Source: an archaeon (GTDB lineage Archaea > Asgardarchaeota > Hermodarchaeia > Hermodarchaeales > Hermodarchaeaceae). From it: a stretch of DNA of 32,987 bases. Position numbers and translations under genes: made by a program. The stretch covers positions 1 to 32,987 of the forward strand of contig JABXGU010000370.1 in the NCBI GenBank assembly GCA_016550415.1, read 5' to 3'. Positions within the stretch are counted from its first letter, which is position 1. Every line of letters starts with the position of its first letter. Below, piece by piece: positions 16,071 through 23,983 of the stretch. Under the pieces are notes generated by a model that saw only the letters and a program-made list of their open reading frames with translations, was not told the DNA's origin and searched no databases.

Positions 16071-17156
16071 ATGACGCGGCGAGTCAAACTTTCAAAAGGA
16101 GGGTCACCTTATGTTGGAAGTCTACCGAAAGGCTGCCGCGCATGCATAAAGGGCGCCAAGCTTGTCCTTTTCATAACGGGACTTTGTGCAAAAGGGTGTT
16201 ATTACTGTCCAATTTCAGAAGACCGTTTTGGGGAAGATACAATATACGCTAATGAAGTAAGGGTTGAAAAAATTGAAGATGCAGTAGCAGAAGCAGGAAT
16301 GATAAGTGCTGAAGGAATGGGAATAACTGGTGGTGAACCACTACAAGAGCTGGAAAGAACTTGTCATTATATTCGATTATTCAAACGCAAGTTCGGGAGA
16401 GACTTTCATATCCATCTTTACACTGCTCTAGAGCCAGTACCAAGACAGATGATTAGGCAGCTTCTAGATGCAGGATTGGACGAATTGCGCCTTCATCGTT
16501 ACACTGCAGGAGAAGACTTGGTTGCTCTTAGAGAAGAGACGAGAACAAGGGCACAACTCGGAGTTGAGGTTCCTTCAATCCCAGGTCAAATGAATCAAAT
16601 GAAACGATTATTGCATGACCTTGATGCAGCTGGCCTAGATTTTGTGAATATTAACGAAATGGAATTTGCGCCTCTGAATGCAAATGAATTACACAAACGG
16701 GGATTTAGGCTCAATCCCAACTCTATTGCAGGAGTGAAGGGAAGCGAAGAAATGGCAGTTGATTTGTTGGATTGGGCTTCAGAACAAACATCACTTAATA
16801 TCCATTTCTGCCCGATTTCCCTTAAAGATGGAGTCCAACTTCGTAATCGATTTCGCCGACGAGCAAAGAATATTGCAAAACCCTTTGAACGAATCAGCTA
16901 TGAAGGCTTGCTTGTGAAAGGAACGATTACTCCACCAGAAAAAATAACACTCCTTGAGGCACTCGATATTCTCCGTAAAGACTTCAAAGTGCCAAAAGAA
17001 CAAATATGGATAAATGAAAAACAAAGCAGACTGGAGACATCAACAGTGTTGGTTCGCAGATTGGCTAAACACCTTAAACGTCTAGGATTTGGTGTTGGAA
17101 TTGCTGAAGTATATCCAATTGACAGCCGCTTTCAAGTAACGTATACACCGCTTTAG
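16071..17156 (+). CDS. radical SAM protein, COG2108-like (PFL-activase related)
   Basis: The 4Fe-4S cluster motif CxxxCxxC is present as CAKGCYYC (Cys39, Cys43, Cys46), with the AdoMet-contacting GITGGEPL near residue 85. A further Cys pair (GCRAC, 22-25) may bind metal. The 361-aa length and the C-terminal domain fit a conserved archaeal group related to pyruvate formate-lyase activating enzymes, of unknown substrate. The gene overlaps the end of the convergent pelA gene by 4 bp and follows the nucleotidyltransferase gene closely, suggesting joint expression. Confidence 0.88.
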   Translation: MTRRVKLSKGGSPYVGSLPKGCRACIKGAKLVLFITGLCAKGCYYCPISEDRFGEDTIYANEVRVEKIEDAVAEAGMISAEGMGITGGEPLQELERTCHYIRLFKRKFGRDFHIHLYTALEPVPRQMIRQLLDAGLDELRLHRYTAGEDLVALREETRTRAQLGVEVPSIPGQMNQMKRLLHDLDAAGLDFVNINEMEFAPLNANELHKRGFRLNPNSIAGVKGSEEMAVDLLDWASEQTSLNIHFCPISLKDGVQLRNRFRRRAKNIAKPFERISYEGLLVKGTITPPEKITLLEALDILRKDFKVPKEQIWINEKQSRLETSTVLVRRLAKHLKRLGFGVGIAEVYPIDSRFQVTYTPL

Positions 17157-18268
17157 GCTACTGGAAGAGAAAAACGAAGAATCCCTGCGATTCCTCCAAG
17201 TCCACCCAACTGTTTTCCTGCTTGATGCTCTGAACTTAATATGTCTACAGATCCTCCTTGTTCTTCCACTCGTCGCATTATATTCTCTAATTTTAGTCGG
17301 GTTTCCGGCGGTGATTCTCGGAGAGTTTTATCTAGAATCATCAGTGATTCAACTGCCCCAAATTGAACTGCACGCTCAATTTCCTCCCAGCCATATACTG
17401 CTTTTCCAGTTTCTTTCCCCAAATGAAGCATCAAATCATCCATAAGGCGAATCTCTCTGTTTAAACGAAGTTCGCCAGCGATACGCTCCACAACACCACG
17501 ATTAAGAGCTTCTTGAATTCCTGCAACAGTCCCACTGCTACAATGGTCAAGAATTAGAAAATCTTTGCTTAGAGGAACTTTACTCCTAAGAAACTCAGCC
17601 AATTGCTCTTTAGTCGAGCCAGGTCCAACAACAATTACATGTGTTATATCTGGAAGCTGGTTCAACAATTCATTTAACATCATAGCTACACTCGTAAACA
17701 GTTTTTCACTAATATTGGAGGATTGAACATAATTCCCATATTTTCCCATGGATTTTCCATGTAGTTCTGCACGTACATCAACACCAGTATCATCAATAAC
17801 TCCAATTGAAGCACATTCCTCCTCAATTGCTATGACAATGATACGCTGCCCCTTACGAGACGCAGCTTCCTTTAATCGACGTAGGAGCGAACGGGGCCAA
17901 TGTGTCTTAACAATTTCAATCTTGATCCCTAGAGCTATGTTGATTGTATGAAAAGACCCCATGGTAACAAGATCCTCGGGGCCTTCCAAGATTCGACCTT
18001 TCACCCTCAAGCGATTTGAATATTTGTGGAGAGACACTTCATCTACAGCTAGACGAATGAACATTCGTTTGCGTTCACCTTTATCAGGTCGAGACCCATC
18101 CTTTGACTCTCGACGGACCCGACGAACAGTACGTGCAGCAATTTGATCTCCAGGCAGGATGATATTGTAGAGATGCCATAAGTCATCTATGTATTCTGGC
18201 ACAACAACCACAATACCTTTTTCTAGCTTTTTAGTGACAATCTTCACTGGGTGTCTCTCCGACAACAT
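17153..18268 (-). CDS. pelA: mRNA surveillance/ribosome rescue factor Pelota
   Basis: Archaeal Pelota (aPelota) partners with aEF1A and ABCE1 to split stalled ribosomes. At 371 aa it has the Sm-like N-terminal domain (EYIDDLWHLYNIILPGDQI...RTVRRV), a central eRF1-like domain (IIVIAIEEECASIGVIDD; VIVVGPGSTKEQL) and the C-terminal domain with GAVESLMILDKTLR and SSEHQAGKQLGGLGGIAGILRF. There is no GGQ motif, as expected for Pelota rather than aRF1. It starts at ATG 18268, divergent from rimI. Confidence 0.96.
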   Translation of the reverse strand: MLSERHPVKIVTKKLEKGIVVVVPEYIDDLWHLYNIILPGDQIAARTVRRVRRESKDGSRPDKGERKRMFIRLAVDEVSLHKYSNRLRVKGRILEGPEDLVTMGSFHTINIALGIKIEIVKTHWPRSLLRRLKEAASRKGQRIIVIAIEEECASIGVIDDTGVDVRAELHGKSMGKYGNYVQSSNISEKLFTSVAMMLNELLNQLPDITHVIVVGPGSTKEQLAEFLRSKVPLSKDFLILDHCSSGTVAGIQEALNRGVVERIAGELRLNREIRLMDDLMLHLGKETGKAVYGWEEIERAVQFGAVESLMILDKTLRESPPETRLKLENIMRRVEEQGGSVDILSSEHQAGKQLGGLGGIAGILRFSLPVA

Positions 18269-18329
18269 TTATGTAATTCTTGATTTCTCTCACATAATTC
18301 TATCCACGCGGGAATGGTGGGGTCGTTGA

Positions 18330-18809
18330 ATGGTTAGAGTAAGATTAGTCGTGGAACAGGACTTAAAGGAAATATTCAATATTGAACGCCAATCCTTTCC
18401 AAATCCTTATTCTTTTGACTTCTTCAAATTGCTGGTTGAAACTTGTTCTAATTGGTTTATCGTAGCAACCAACGAATTTGAAAAAAATGATGAAAAACCT
18501 AGTATTCTAGGATACGCAGTTGCTAACATTCTTCAATGGGATAGAGGACAAATAGGTCATATTATATCCATTGCAATTAGACCAGAGAATCGAAGAAAAG
18601 GAATAGGAACCAAACTAATGAAAGAACTAATACATCGCCTCCAAAACGATAAATGTATACAAGTTCGCCTTGAAGTGAGTACAACGAACAGAGCTGCACT
18701 TGAAATGTATAAAAAATTTGGATTCATGGAAGTGGATTTTATACCAAACTATTACATTGAAGGAGGAGATGCTTCAGTACAGGTCCTTGATTTGGGCGTG
18801 AGTTATTGA
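18330..18809 (+). CDS. rimI: N-terminal acetyltransferase RimI/Ard1-like (GNAT)
   Basis: A GNAT acetyltransferase of 159 aa, likely acetylating protein N-termini. The acetyl-CoA loop reads RPENRRKGIGTKLM, and the C-terminal motif reads TTNRAALEMYKKFGF, both typical of RimI/Naa10. An insert between beta strands (EFEKNDEKPS) varies in the family. GGTGG lies just before the ATG. Its stop overlaps the start of the Trm-G10 gene (ATTGA arrangement), so the two are translationally coupled. Confidence 0.92.
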   Translation: MVRVRLVVEQDLKEIFNIERQSFPNPYSFDFFKLLVETCSNWFIVATNEFEKNDEKPSILGYAVANILQWDRGQIGHIISIAIRPENRRKGIGTKLMKELIHRLQNDKCIQVRLEVSTTNRAALEMYKKFGFMEVDFIPNYYIEGGDASVQVLDLGVSY

Positions 18810-19864
18810 GTTTGGATAGAGTCCAACCATGTTTATTCATTTTATCTGGTGAACACTCGACATTACCTTTAGCAGAACTTCAAGCCGCTTTGGAAGCTGA
18901 AAAATATCAATATGCATTGAAAGAACATCGAGAACGTATAGCAATATATGACGTTAGCCCAAATGGTGCAGCTCTAGCAACCCAAAGAACCGCGCTGGTA
19001 AATTTAGCTCAAAGAGTCCTTTTTGAAGTACCGATGGTTGAAAATCAAATTTTCAAAGGGGTTGAAGAGATCGATTTTCAACTTTTTATTCGAAAGGGAT
19101 CTCGATTTGGTGTGCAGATAACAAGAATCAGAAAAGAACACAAATCTGTAGATATTGAGGAACTTCAGCGGAAAATTGGTTCTATAATTTGGTATGCAAT
19201 GAAAGGGAAGGTAGCTGTTGACCTTGATGCACCTGATGTATTATTTATTGGAGTCATATATGGAGAGAGATTTTTCTTTGGGATCTATCTAGCTTCGCGG
19301 GATAGACGATATTTTTTCAATAGAAGGAGTCCAAATCGACCATTCTTTGTGCCCAGTGCCATGGACCCAAAAATTGCCCGAGTTATGGTGAATTTTAGTC
19401 GTGCGTCTCATGGTGATAATTTTTTGGATCCTTTTTGTGGGACAGGTGGGTTTCTTTTAGAAGCGAAAGCTGTGGGATGTCTTCCCATCGGACTTGACAT
19501 TGATTCAAGCATCCTTGCTGGTTGTCACCAAAACCTCACTCATTATGAGATGCCTTTTCTTGGAGTTGTTGCTGATGCAAGAGTTTCATTGCTTCGCTCT
19601 CAAGTAATTGACGCAATAGCTACTGATCCACCATATGGAATAACTAGTTCGACGAAGGGGGCAAAGGTAGCAAACTTGATACGGTCATGTTTGCCGCCTT
19701 TAGCTGATGTATTAAAACCTAGTGGACACCTTTGTTTTGCTGTGCCATTGAAACATTACAATGATGAGCTAATTACGACAAAGGAGTTCTCAATTAAAGA
19801 ATCCCATACGATGCGTATCCATCGAAGTTTAAAGAGACACATTGTTGTCCTACAACGGAAATAA
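18806..19864 (+). CDS. tRNA (guanine-10-N2)-methyltransferase (Trm-G10 / archaeal Trm11)
   Basis: It methylates N2 of G10 in archaeal tRNAs. The N-terminal part (about 1-160) is the ferredoxin-like plus THUMP RNA-binding region. The Rossmann domain has LDPFCGTGGFLLEA (motif I), GLDID, and the catalytic TDPPYG. Length of 352 aa matches the family. The TTG start overlaps the rimI stop by 4 bp. RNase Z follows 18 nt later, giving a tRNA maturation operon rimI-trmG10-rnz. Confidence 0.93.
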   Translation: MSLDRVQPCLFILSGEHSTLPLAELQAALEAEKYQYALKEHRERIAIYDVSPNGAALATQRTALVNLAQRVLFEVPMVENQIFKGVEEIDFQLFIRKGSRFGVQITRIRKEHKSVDIEELQRKIGSIIWYAMKGKVAVDLDAPDVLFIGVIYGERFFFGIYLASRDRRYFFNRRSPNRPFFVPSAMDPKIARVMVNFSRASHGDNFLDPFCGTGGFLLEAKAVGCLPIGLDIDSSILAGCHQNLTHYEMPFLGVVADARVSLLRSQVIDAIATDPPYGITSSTKGAKVANLIRSCLPPLADVLKPSGHLCFAVPLKHYNDELITTKEFSIKESHTMRIHRSLKRHIVVLQRK

Positions 19865-19882
19865 TTCAAGCGTGAACAAATA

Positions 19883-20800
19883 ATGAAGATTGTTTTTCTC
19901 GGAGTTGGCGGCGGAATGCCTTCACAATCCAGAGCGCTGCCAGCTGTGGCTCTAAAACTCAATGGGCAAATCCTCCTCTGGGATTGTGGAGAAGGAACTC
20001 AAATGCAACTCCAACGAGCTAGATTCAGTCTTCAACGGATAACTGAGATTTTCATATCTCACCTGCACGGTGATCATGTTCTTGGTCTTCCAGGACTACT
20101 ATCATCAATGGTCCTTTTGCGAAGAGAGAAATCTTTAGCTATCTATGGTCCTCCCGGAATCAAAGCATTCGTAGAATCGACATTAGAATTGACACACGTT
20201 CAACCAGAATACGAAATAACAATTCAAGAAATCAAAGAAGGGGTTGTATCTCGCCAAACTAACTACACGATGGAGTGCCTACCTGCACTTCACAGTGTAG
20301 CTTCATTTTCCTTTATTCTACGGATGACCGATACTCTAGGAAAATTCAATCCAACAAAAGCAAGAGAACTAGGTGTCCCTCAAGGACCACTTTGGAAGCA
20401 ACTTCAAATCGGAAAGAGTGTTAAAAATTCATCAGGGCGAACTATTAAACCTCGTGATGTCCTCGAACCACCTTCAAAGGGCGTATCAATCGCCTACTCA
20501 GGGGATACAAAGCCAAATCCCAAATTCGCTAAAGCTGCTCAAGGCGTTACCCTCCTTATCCATGATGCAACATTTACAACAGAACATGAGGAAAAAGCAA
20601 ATGAGTATGGTCATTCCACAGCCGCACAAGCTGCAGTAATTGCCAAACAGGCAAAAGCCCAGCAACTCGCATTGGTTCAGATTAGTCCACGTTTTGAAAC
20701 GAATGAAAAACATGAACAAGAGGCACAACAAATCTTCCCCCAGAGTTTTGTGCCATCTGAACTTCAAGTAATAGAAATTAGTAATATCATTCGAGCTTGA
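19883..20800 (+). CDS. rnz: ribonuclease Z (tRNA 3' processing endonuclease)
   Basis: A metallo-beta-lactamase-fold endonuclease that removes 3' trailers of pre-tRNAs. Zinc ligands are visible in ISHLHGDHVLGLPGL (HxHxDH at 60-65), LHSVASF, SGDTKPNP and EYGHSTAAQAA. At 305 aa it is a normal short-form RNase Z, with the exosite arm around residues 150-185. Five tRNAs in this window already encode CCA. The stop region overlaps the convergent UPF0201 gene by 14 bp. Confidence 0.95.
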   Translation: MKIVFLGVGGGMPSQSRALPAVALKLNGQILLWDCGEGTQMQLQRARFSLQRITEIFISHLHGDHVLGLPGLLSSMVLLRREKSLAIYGPPGIKAFVESTLELTHVQPEYEITIQEIKEGVVSRQTNYTMECLPALHSVASFSFILRMTDTLGKFNPTKARELGVPQGPLWKQLQIGKSVKNSSGRTIKPRDVLEPPSKGVSIAYSGDTKPNPKFAKAAQGVTLLIHDATFTTEHEEKANEYGHSTAAQAAVIAKQAKAQQLALVQISPRFETNEKHEQEAQQIFPQSFVPSELQVIEISNIIRA

Positions 20801-21224
20801 TGTTTGTAAGGAATTGAGGTTTCCCCTTTACAGTGGGTGGACTGACATAATCTATTAAATCATAGATTCTTTTTGCATGTATTTCGACACGAATAGGACC
20901 CATCCCTGACATATCATCTAGGTCACAAAGATGGATTCTGTTCATCAAAGCAGCTTGGCGGGCAATCCCGAAAACTAAGGTATTGTTTACGACCTTTTTC
21001 AATAAACTCTGACGAACTGCTTCCAATATTCGCTGTTCACGAAACTTCTTAGCAATCGTGTCGATTGATTCCAGTCCAGTCGCTTTTCCCAGTAAAAATA
21101 GCTCGCCAGATACATTACTAATAGAATCTACCTTAGCTATTGGACAGATGTTCAGTAACGCCTTTCGAACCTTTTCTGAATCCTCAGTGGCTTTTACTTC
21201 CGCAGATAGAATAACTGTAATCAT
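20787..21224 (-). CDS. UPF0201 family archaeal protein
   Basis: A 145-aa archaeal protein with the pattern ILSAEVKATEDSEKVRKAL, FREQRILEAVR and FGIARQAALMNR, ending MGPIRVEI plus a short tail. The family has a ferredoxin-like ribosomal-protein-L5-like fold, and a role in RNA binding is suspected but not shown. It follows the UPF0200 kinase gene by 25 nt, a pairing that is common in archaea. Confidence 0.88.
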   Translation of the reverse strand: MITVILSAEVKATEDSEKVRKALLNICPIAKVDSISNVSGELFLLGKATGLESIDTIAKKFREQRILEAVRQSLLKKVVNNTLVFGIARQAALMNRIHLCDLDDMSGMGPIRVEIHAKRIYDLIDYVSPPTVKGKPQFLTNIKLE

Positions 21225-21249
21225 GTGATAATCGCCAATAAGCCTGCTA

Positions 21250-21795
21250 TTATAGTGACTGCTCTTTGAGGAGTTCCAGTACTCTTTGTTTCAGATCTTC
21301 GGGTTCTCCATCATTTACTAGAATCATATCAGCTTGCGCAATAACTCGTCCTAACCCCACATCAAGTTCACGGGAATCCCTCTCACGAAAGTTCTCCCAA
21401 GTAAAAGCATCGTCTGGACGCCCACGTTCAACTAATCTCTGAAAGCGGACTTTTGGTGAGGAATGAACAGCAACAACTATTACGCATTCAAAGATTTGAC
21501 GAAAATACTCAATTTCAGCTTCGCTACGAGCTCCATCAATTACGATACAATTTTCCTCTAATTTTTGGATTTTTTCTTTGCAGCGAATTGCTATAACAGC
21601 AGGACCAAATTTCTTTCGAAGGTCAAGCATAATCTTGCCCAAAGTTTTTGGCGTATGAGAGAGCTTTCTGCGCGTTGCCTCTTCGCGCACTATATCTCCC
21701 ATCACAACAACGGGAATGCCAATGGATGCTGCACATTCAACGCCCATTGACTTTCCAGATCCTGGCATTCCAACAAAAATTATTGCTTTCTTCAC
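21250..21795 (-). CDS. UPF0200 P-loop nucleotide kinase-like protein
   Basis: The P-loop GMPGSGKS (residues 9-16) and the adenylate-kinase-like layout (VVVMGDIVREEATRR, IVIDGARSEAEIEYF, VERGRPDDAFTWENF) define the archaeal UPF0200 family, related to dephospho-CoA kinase and nucleoside monophosphate kinases. Substrate unknown. At 181 aa it is typical. It sits in a minus-strand operon behind the COG1223-like ATPase (30-nt gap) and ahead of UPF0201. Confidence 0.9.
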   Translation of the reverse strand: MKKAIIFVGMPGSGKSMGVECAASIGIPVVVMGDIVREEATRRKLSHTPKTLGKIMLDLRKKFGPAVIAIRCKEKIQKLEENCIVIDGARSEAEIEYFRQIFECVIVVAVHSSPKVRFQRLVERGRPDDAFTWENFRERDSRELDVGLGRVIAQADMILVNDGEPEDLKQRVLELLKEQSL

Positions 21796-21825
21796 GTTTT
21801 CTTCCCATTTGTTTGTAAATAGAGA

Positions 21826-22944
21826 TTACTTATACAACGATTTCTCTTTTGATGTTAAAATAGCAGCTATCTGCTTGAAGGTGGACTCATCTAGGCAGGA
21901 GAAACCCTTGGACAGGGCATAATGCAAAGCCCCCTTAAGTATACGTTCCTTCAAATCACGACCAGAATAGCCTTCTGTACGCTTAGCAATTTTTTCTAAA
22001 TCAGCAGTAACTTTTAGTGGCAATGTTGATGCGTACTTTTTGAGTATTTGGAGGCGCTCATTGTAACTTGGTAGCACAAATTCGATTTCCTCTTCAAAGC
22101 GGCTACGAAGCGCTGAATCTAGGAATTCCCTTGTGTTTGTTGCAGCAATGAGTACAATACCTTCACGTTCATCGATTAGATCGAACTGCGAAATTAGCGA
22201 ATTTACCACTTCGGTTACGTCACCACGTACTGATTGGAATCCACGGTCGAGACCAATTGAATCAATTTCATCTATGAACACTATGCAGGGTCTTTTCATG
22301 ATAACGTCTTCGAAGAGTTTGTGTACTTTGTCTGCACCTGCGCCTACATGTTGTCCAATGAGGCTAGTGGCTTTGACATAGAAGAACTCAACCTCTGTTT
22401 CCCATGCAAGAGCTCTAGCAAGCATTGTTTTACCAGTGCCAGGAGGACCATAAAAGAGGATACGACGTGGTGCCCATCCGGCAAACTGACCAGGATTCTC
22501 CAAATATCTCTGAATTATTACGCACTTTACCTTGGCGTTTTCATGGCCAATAACATCGGTGAATAAAATTTTGTTACCACGTGTAGGCTTGAATTCTTCA
22601 ATCTCAATCAATTTTATCTTAGTTTCAGAGACGATGTGTGCCTCTAAAGGTCTAACAGCAACGACCTCGAAGGCAAAGTCCGGCAATAATAATTGGTCAA
22701 AGAGATAGTCTTTGGGTTTGACCTTGATTCCCTGCCATTGATCAACTGCATAAGCACTGAATAGTTTTTCATCACGTATTCTTAAAGGAGGGACACCCTG
22801 TGAACCAGTCATTTCAAGGGGATAGCCTGCTGGGCGTAGAACAACTTCTCTTGCAGGAATAATTCCTTGATCAACGGGATCAGTTGTTTGTCGTCCGATG
22901 TCAATGAGCTGTTTGCGTGAACGTGATGACTTCTTCGTTTTCAA
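21826..22944 (-). CDS. AAA+ ATPase, COG1223-like, with C-terminal HbYX-like tail
   Basis: A single-AAA protein of 372 aa with a divergent N-terminal domain (about 1-125). Walker A is GPPGTGKT (166-173), Walker B FIDEIDSIG, sensor AATNTREFLDSALRSRFEEE, and a C-terminal helical lid. It resembles the FtsH/p97-related archaeal family COG1223, but no protease domain is fused. It ends Ser-Leu-Tyr-Lys, so the last three residues fit hydrophobic-Tyr-X, the proteasome-docking signal also seen in PAN. It is the first gene of the minus-strand trio with UPF0200 and UPF0201. Confidence 0.87.
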   Translation of the reverse strand: MKTKKSSRSRKQLIDIGRQTTDPVDQGIIPAREVVLRPAGYPLEMTGSQGVPPLRIRDEKLFSAYAVDQWQGIKVKPKDYLFDQLLLPDFAFEVVAVRPLEAHIVSETKIKLIEIEEFKPTRGNKILFTDVIGHENAKVKCVIIQRYLENPGQFAGWAPRRILFYGPPGTGKTMLARALAWETEVEFFYVKATSLIGQHVGAGADKVHKLFEDVIMKRPCIVFIDEIDSIGLDRGFQSVRGDVTEVVNSLISQFDLIDEREGIVLIAATNTREFLDSALRSRFEEEIEFVLPSYNERLQILKKYASTLPLKVTADLEKIAKRTEGYSGRDLKERILKGALHYALSKGFSCLDESTFKQIAAILTSKEKSLYK

Positions 22945-23033
22945 GCAGACAAAGCCTCCAAAAGCCTGATATTGGCTTTGGTAATGAAAATGGATTTAAG
23001 TCTTACTCATTATTTTAGCGACAAAAATCGTAG

Positions 23034-23621
23034 ATGGTGAATAATATAACAGGAATTCGAAGCTTCATTGCTATAGCTGTTAAAGATGAACTTGTCCTAG
23101 AAAAAATACAGCACATACAGCAAGATCTTCAAAGGACACGAGCAGACCTTAAAATTGTTGTACCTCAGAATCTGCACTTTACTCTACACTTCCTCGGTAA
23201 TATCGAGAGCCATCTTATGCCCCAACTTCAGAACATCATCCAGGAGATTGACATCCCCGCTTTTGAAGCAGAACTTACGGGAATTGGATGCTTCAAACCT
23301 TCTCGCCCTCGGATTATCTGGGTAGGAGTTACGAAAGGAAATGAGAATTTTACTCAGCTTCATGGCTTGCTGGCGAAGCGTCTCCGTGAGCAACAATTTC
23401 CTGTTGAGCATCAGAAATATTCACCCCATCTTACCATAGCAAGGGTTCGAAGTGGTGCACAACGAGATCAGCTCCTTCATGTTCTTGATCAGCATGCTAG
23501 TTTTGATTTTGGTCAAATCAGAGTATCAACTGTGGCATTAAAAAAGAGCACTTTAACACCACGTGGACCCATTTACGAAGATATAGAGATAAAAACACTG
23601 AGTAGCTCCCCTGAAGAATGA
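23034..23621 (+). CDS. thpR: RNA 2',3'-cyclic phosphodiesterase ThpR (2H family)
   Basis: A 2H phosphoesterase that opens 2',3'-cyclic phosphates of RNA (historically called 2'-5' RNA ligase). The two catalytic HxT motifs are visible as HFTLHF (His48) and HLTIAR (near residue 132). Length of 195 aa is typical. Splicing by the tRNA endonuclease generates 2',3'-cyclic phosphates, so the enzyme is relevant in an organism with many BHB introns, although RtcB performs the ligation. A 15-codon ORF overlaps its stop by ATGA. Confidence 0.94.
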   Translation: MVNNITGIRSFIAIAVKDELVLEKIQHIQQDLQRTRADLKIVVPQNLHFTLHFLGNIESHLMPQLQNIIQEIDIPAFEAELTGIGCFKPSRPRIIWVGVTKGNENFTQLHGLLAKRLREQQFPVEHQKYSPHLTIARVRSGAQRDQLLHVLDQHASFDFGQIRVSTVALKKSTLTPRGPIYEDIEIKTLSSSPEE

Positions 23622-23665
23622 CAGACAAAGAATTACTTGAAGGCATTGGCGCTTCCCGAGAGTAG
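23618..23665 (+). other. 15-codon ORF coupled to the thpR stop
   Basis: ATG ACA GAC AAA ... GAG TAG encodes only 15 residues (MTDKELLEGIGASRE). Its ATG overlaps the thpR TGA as ATGA, a classic coupling arrangement. In many archaea thpR is followed by the CCA-adding enzyme gene, and this could be a decayed remnant of that gene start, or chance. No continuation of the frame is seen before the tRNA at 23808. Confidence 0.3.
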
Positions 23666-23807
23666 AAGATTTTCCTATTAACAAATATCCACAAAATATG
23701 TGATAGAAAACCTACTACCATATGAGATTCATCTCATTCAAGATAGACATTGTTTCTGCTAGGAAAAGGAATTAAAAGGACTTGACAATTTAAGGAAATA
23801 CTCCCGC

Positions 23808-23913
23808 GGGACCGTGGTCACATTCCTTCAAATCGAAGAATGCCAGACTAGATTGGTATGATGCCTGCCTGGGGCGCAGGCGTTCCCGCGTTCAAATCGC
23901 GGCGGTCCCACCA
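23808..23913 (+). tRNA. tRNA-Pro(GGG) with D-arm intron
   Basis: The acceptor stem GGGACCG (23808-23814) pairs with CGGTCCC (23903-23909), with discriminator A and encoded CCA (23911-23913). The anticodon stem CCTGC/GCAGG holds loop CTGGGGC with anticodon GGG (23871-23873). The T arm is CCGCG-TTCAAAT-CGCGG. A 29-nt insert interrupts the D arm between positions 12 and 13. Its removal gives TGGTCTAGATTGGTATGAT, identical to the spliced D arm of the other tRNA-Pro. Confidence 0.93.
23820..23848 (+). other. predicted BHB-type intron in tRNA-Pro(GGG) D arm
   Basis: The inner helix is CATTC-TTC (23821-23829, one bulged C) with GAA-GAATG (23835-23842) and loop AAATC. The central helix is TGG (23815-23817) with CCA (23843-23845), with a G-G mismatch as the fourth pair. 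Bulges are TCA (23818-23820) and ACT (23847-23849). Cutting after the second base of each gives the consensus D arm GTGGTC-TAGATTGG. Confidence 0.8.
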
Positions 23914-23983
23914 TCATCCTTTTTGCACTTTTTGAAGAATCATCTATTCGAGTTGCCCACATTTGTAAGTGAGCATCCTCTGA

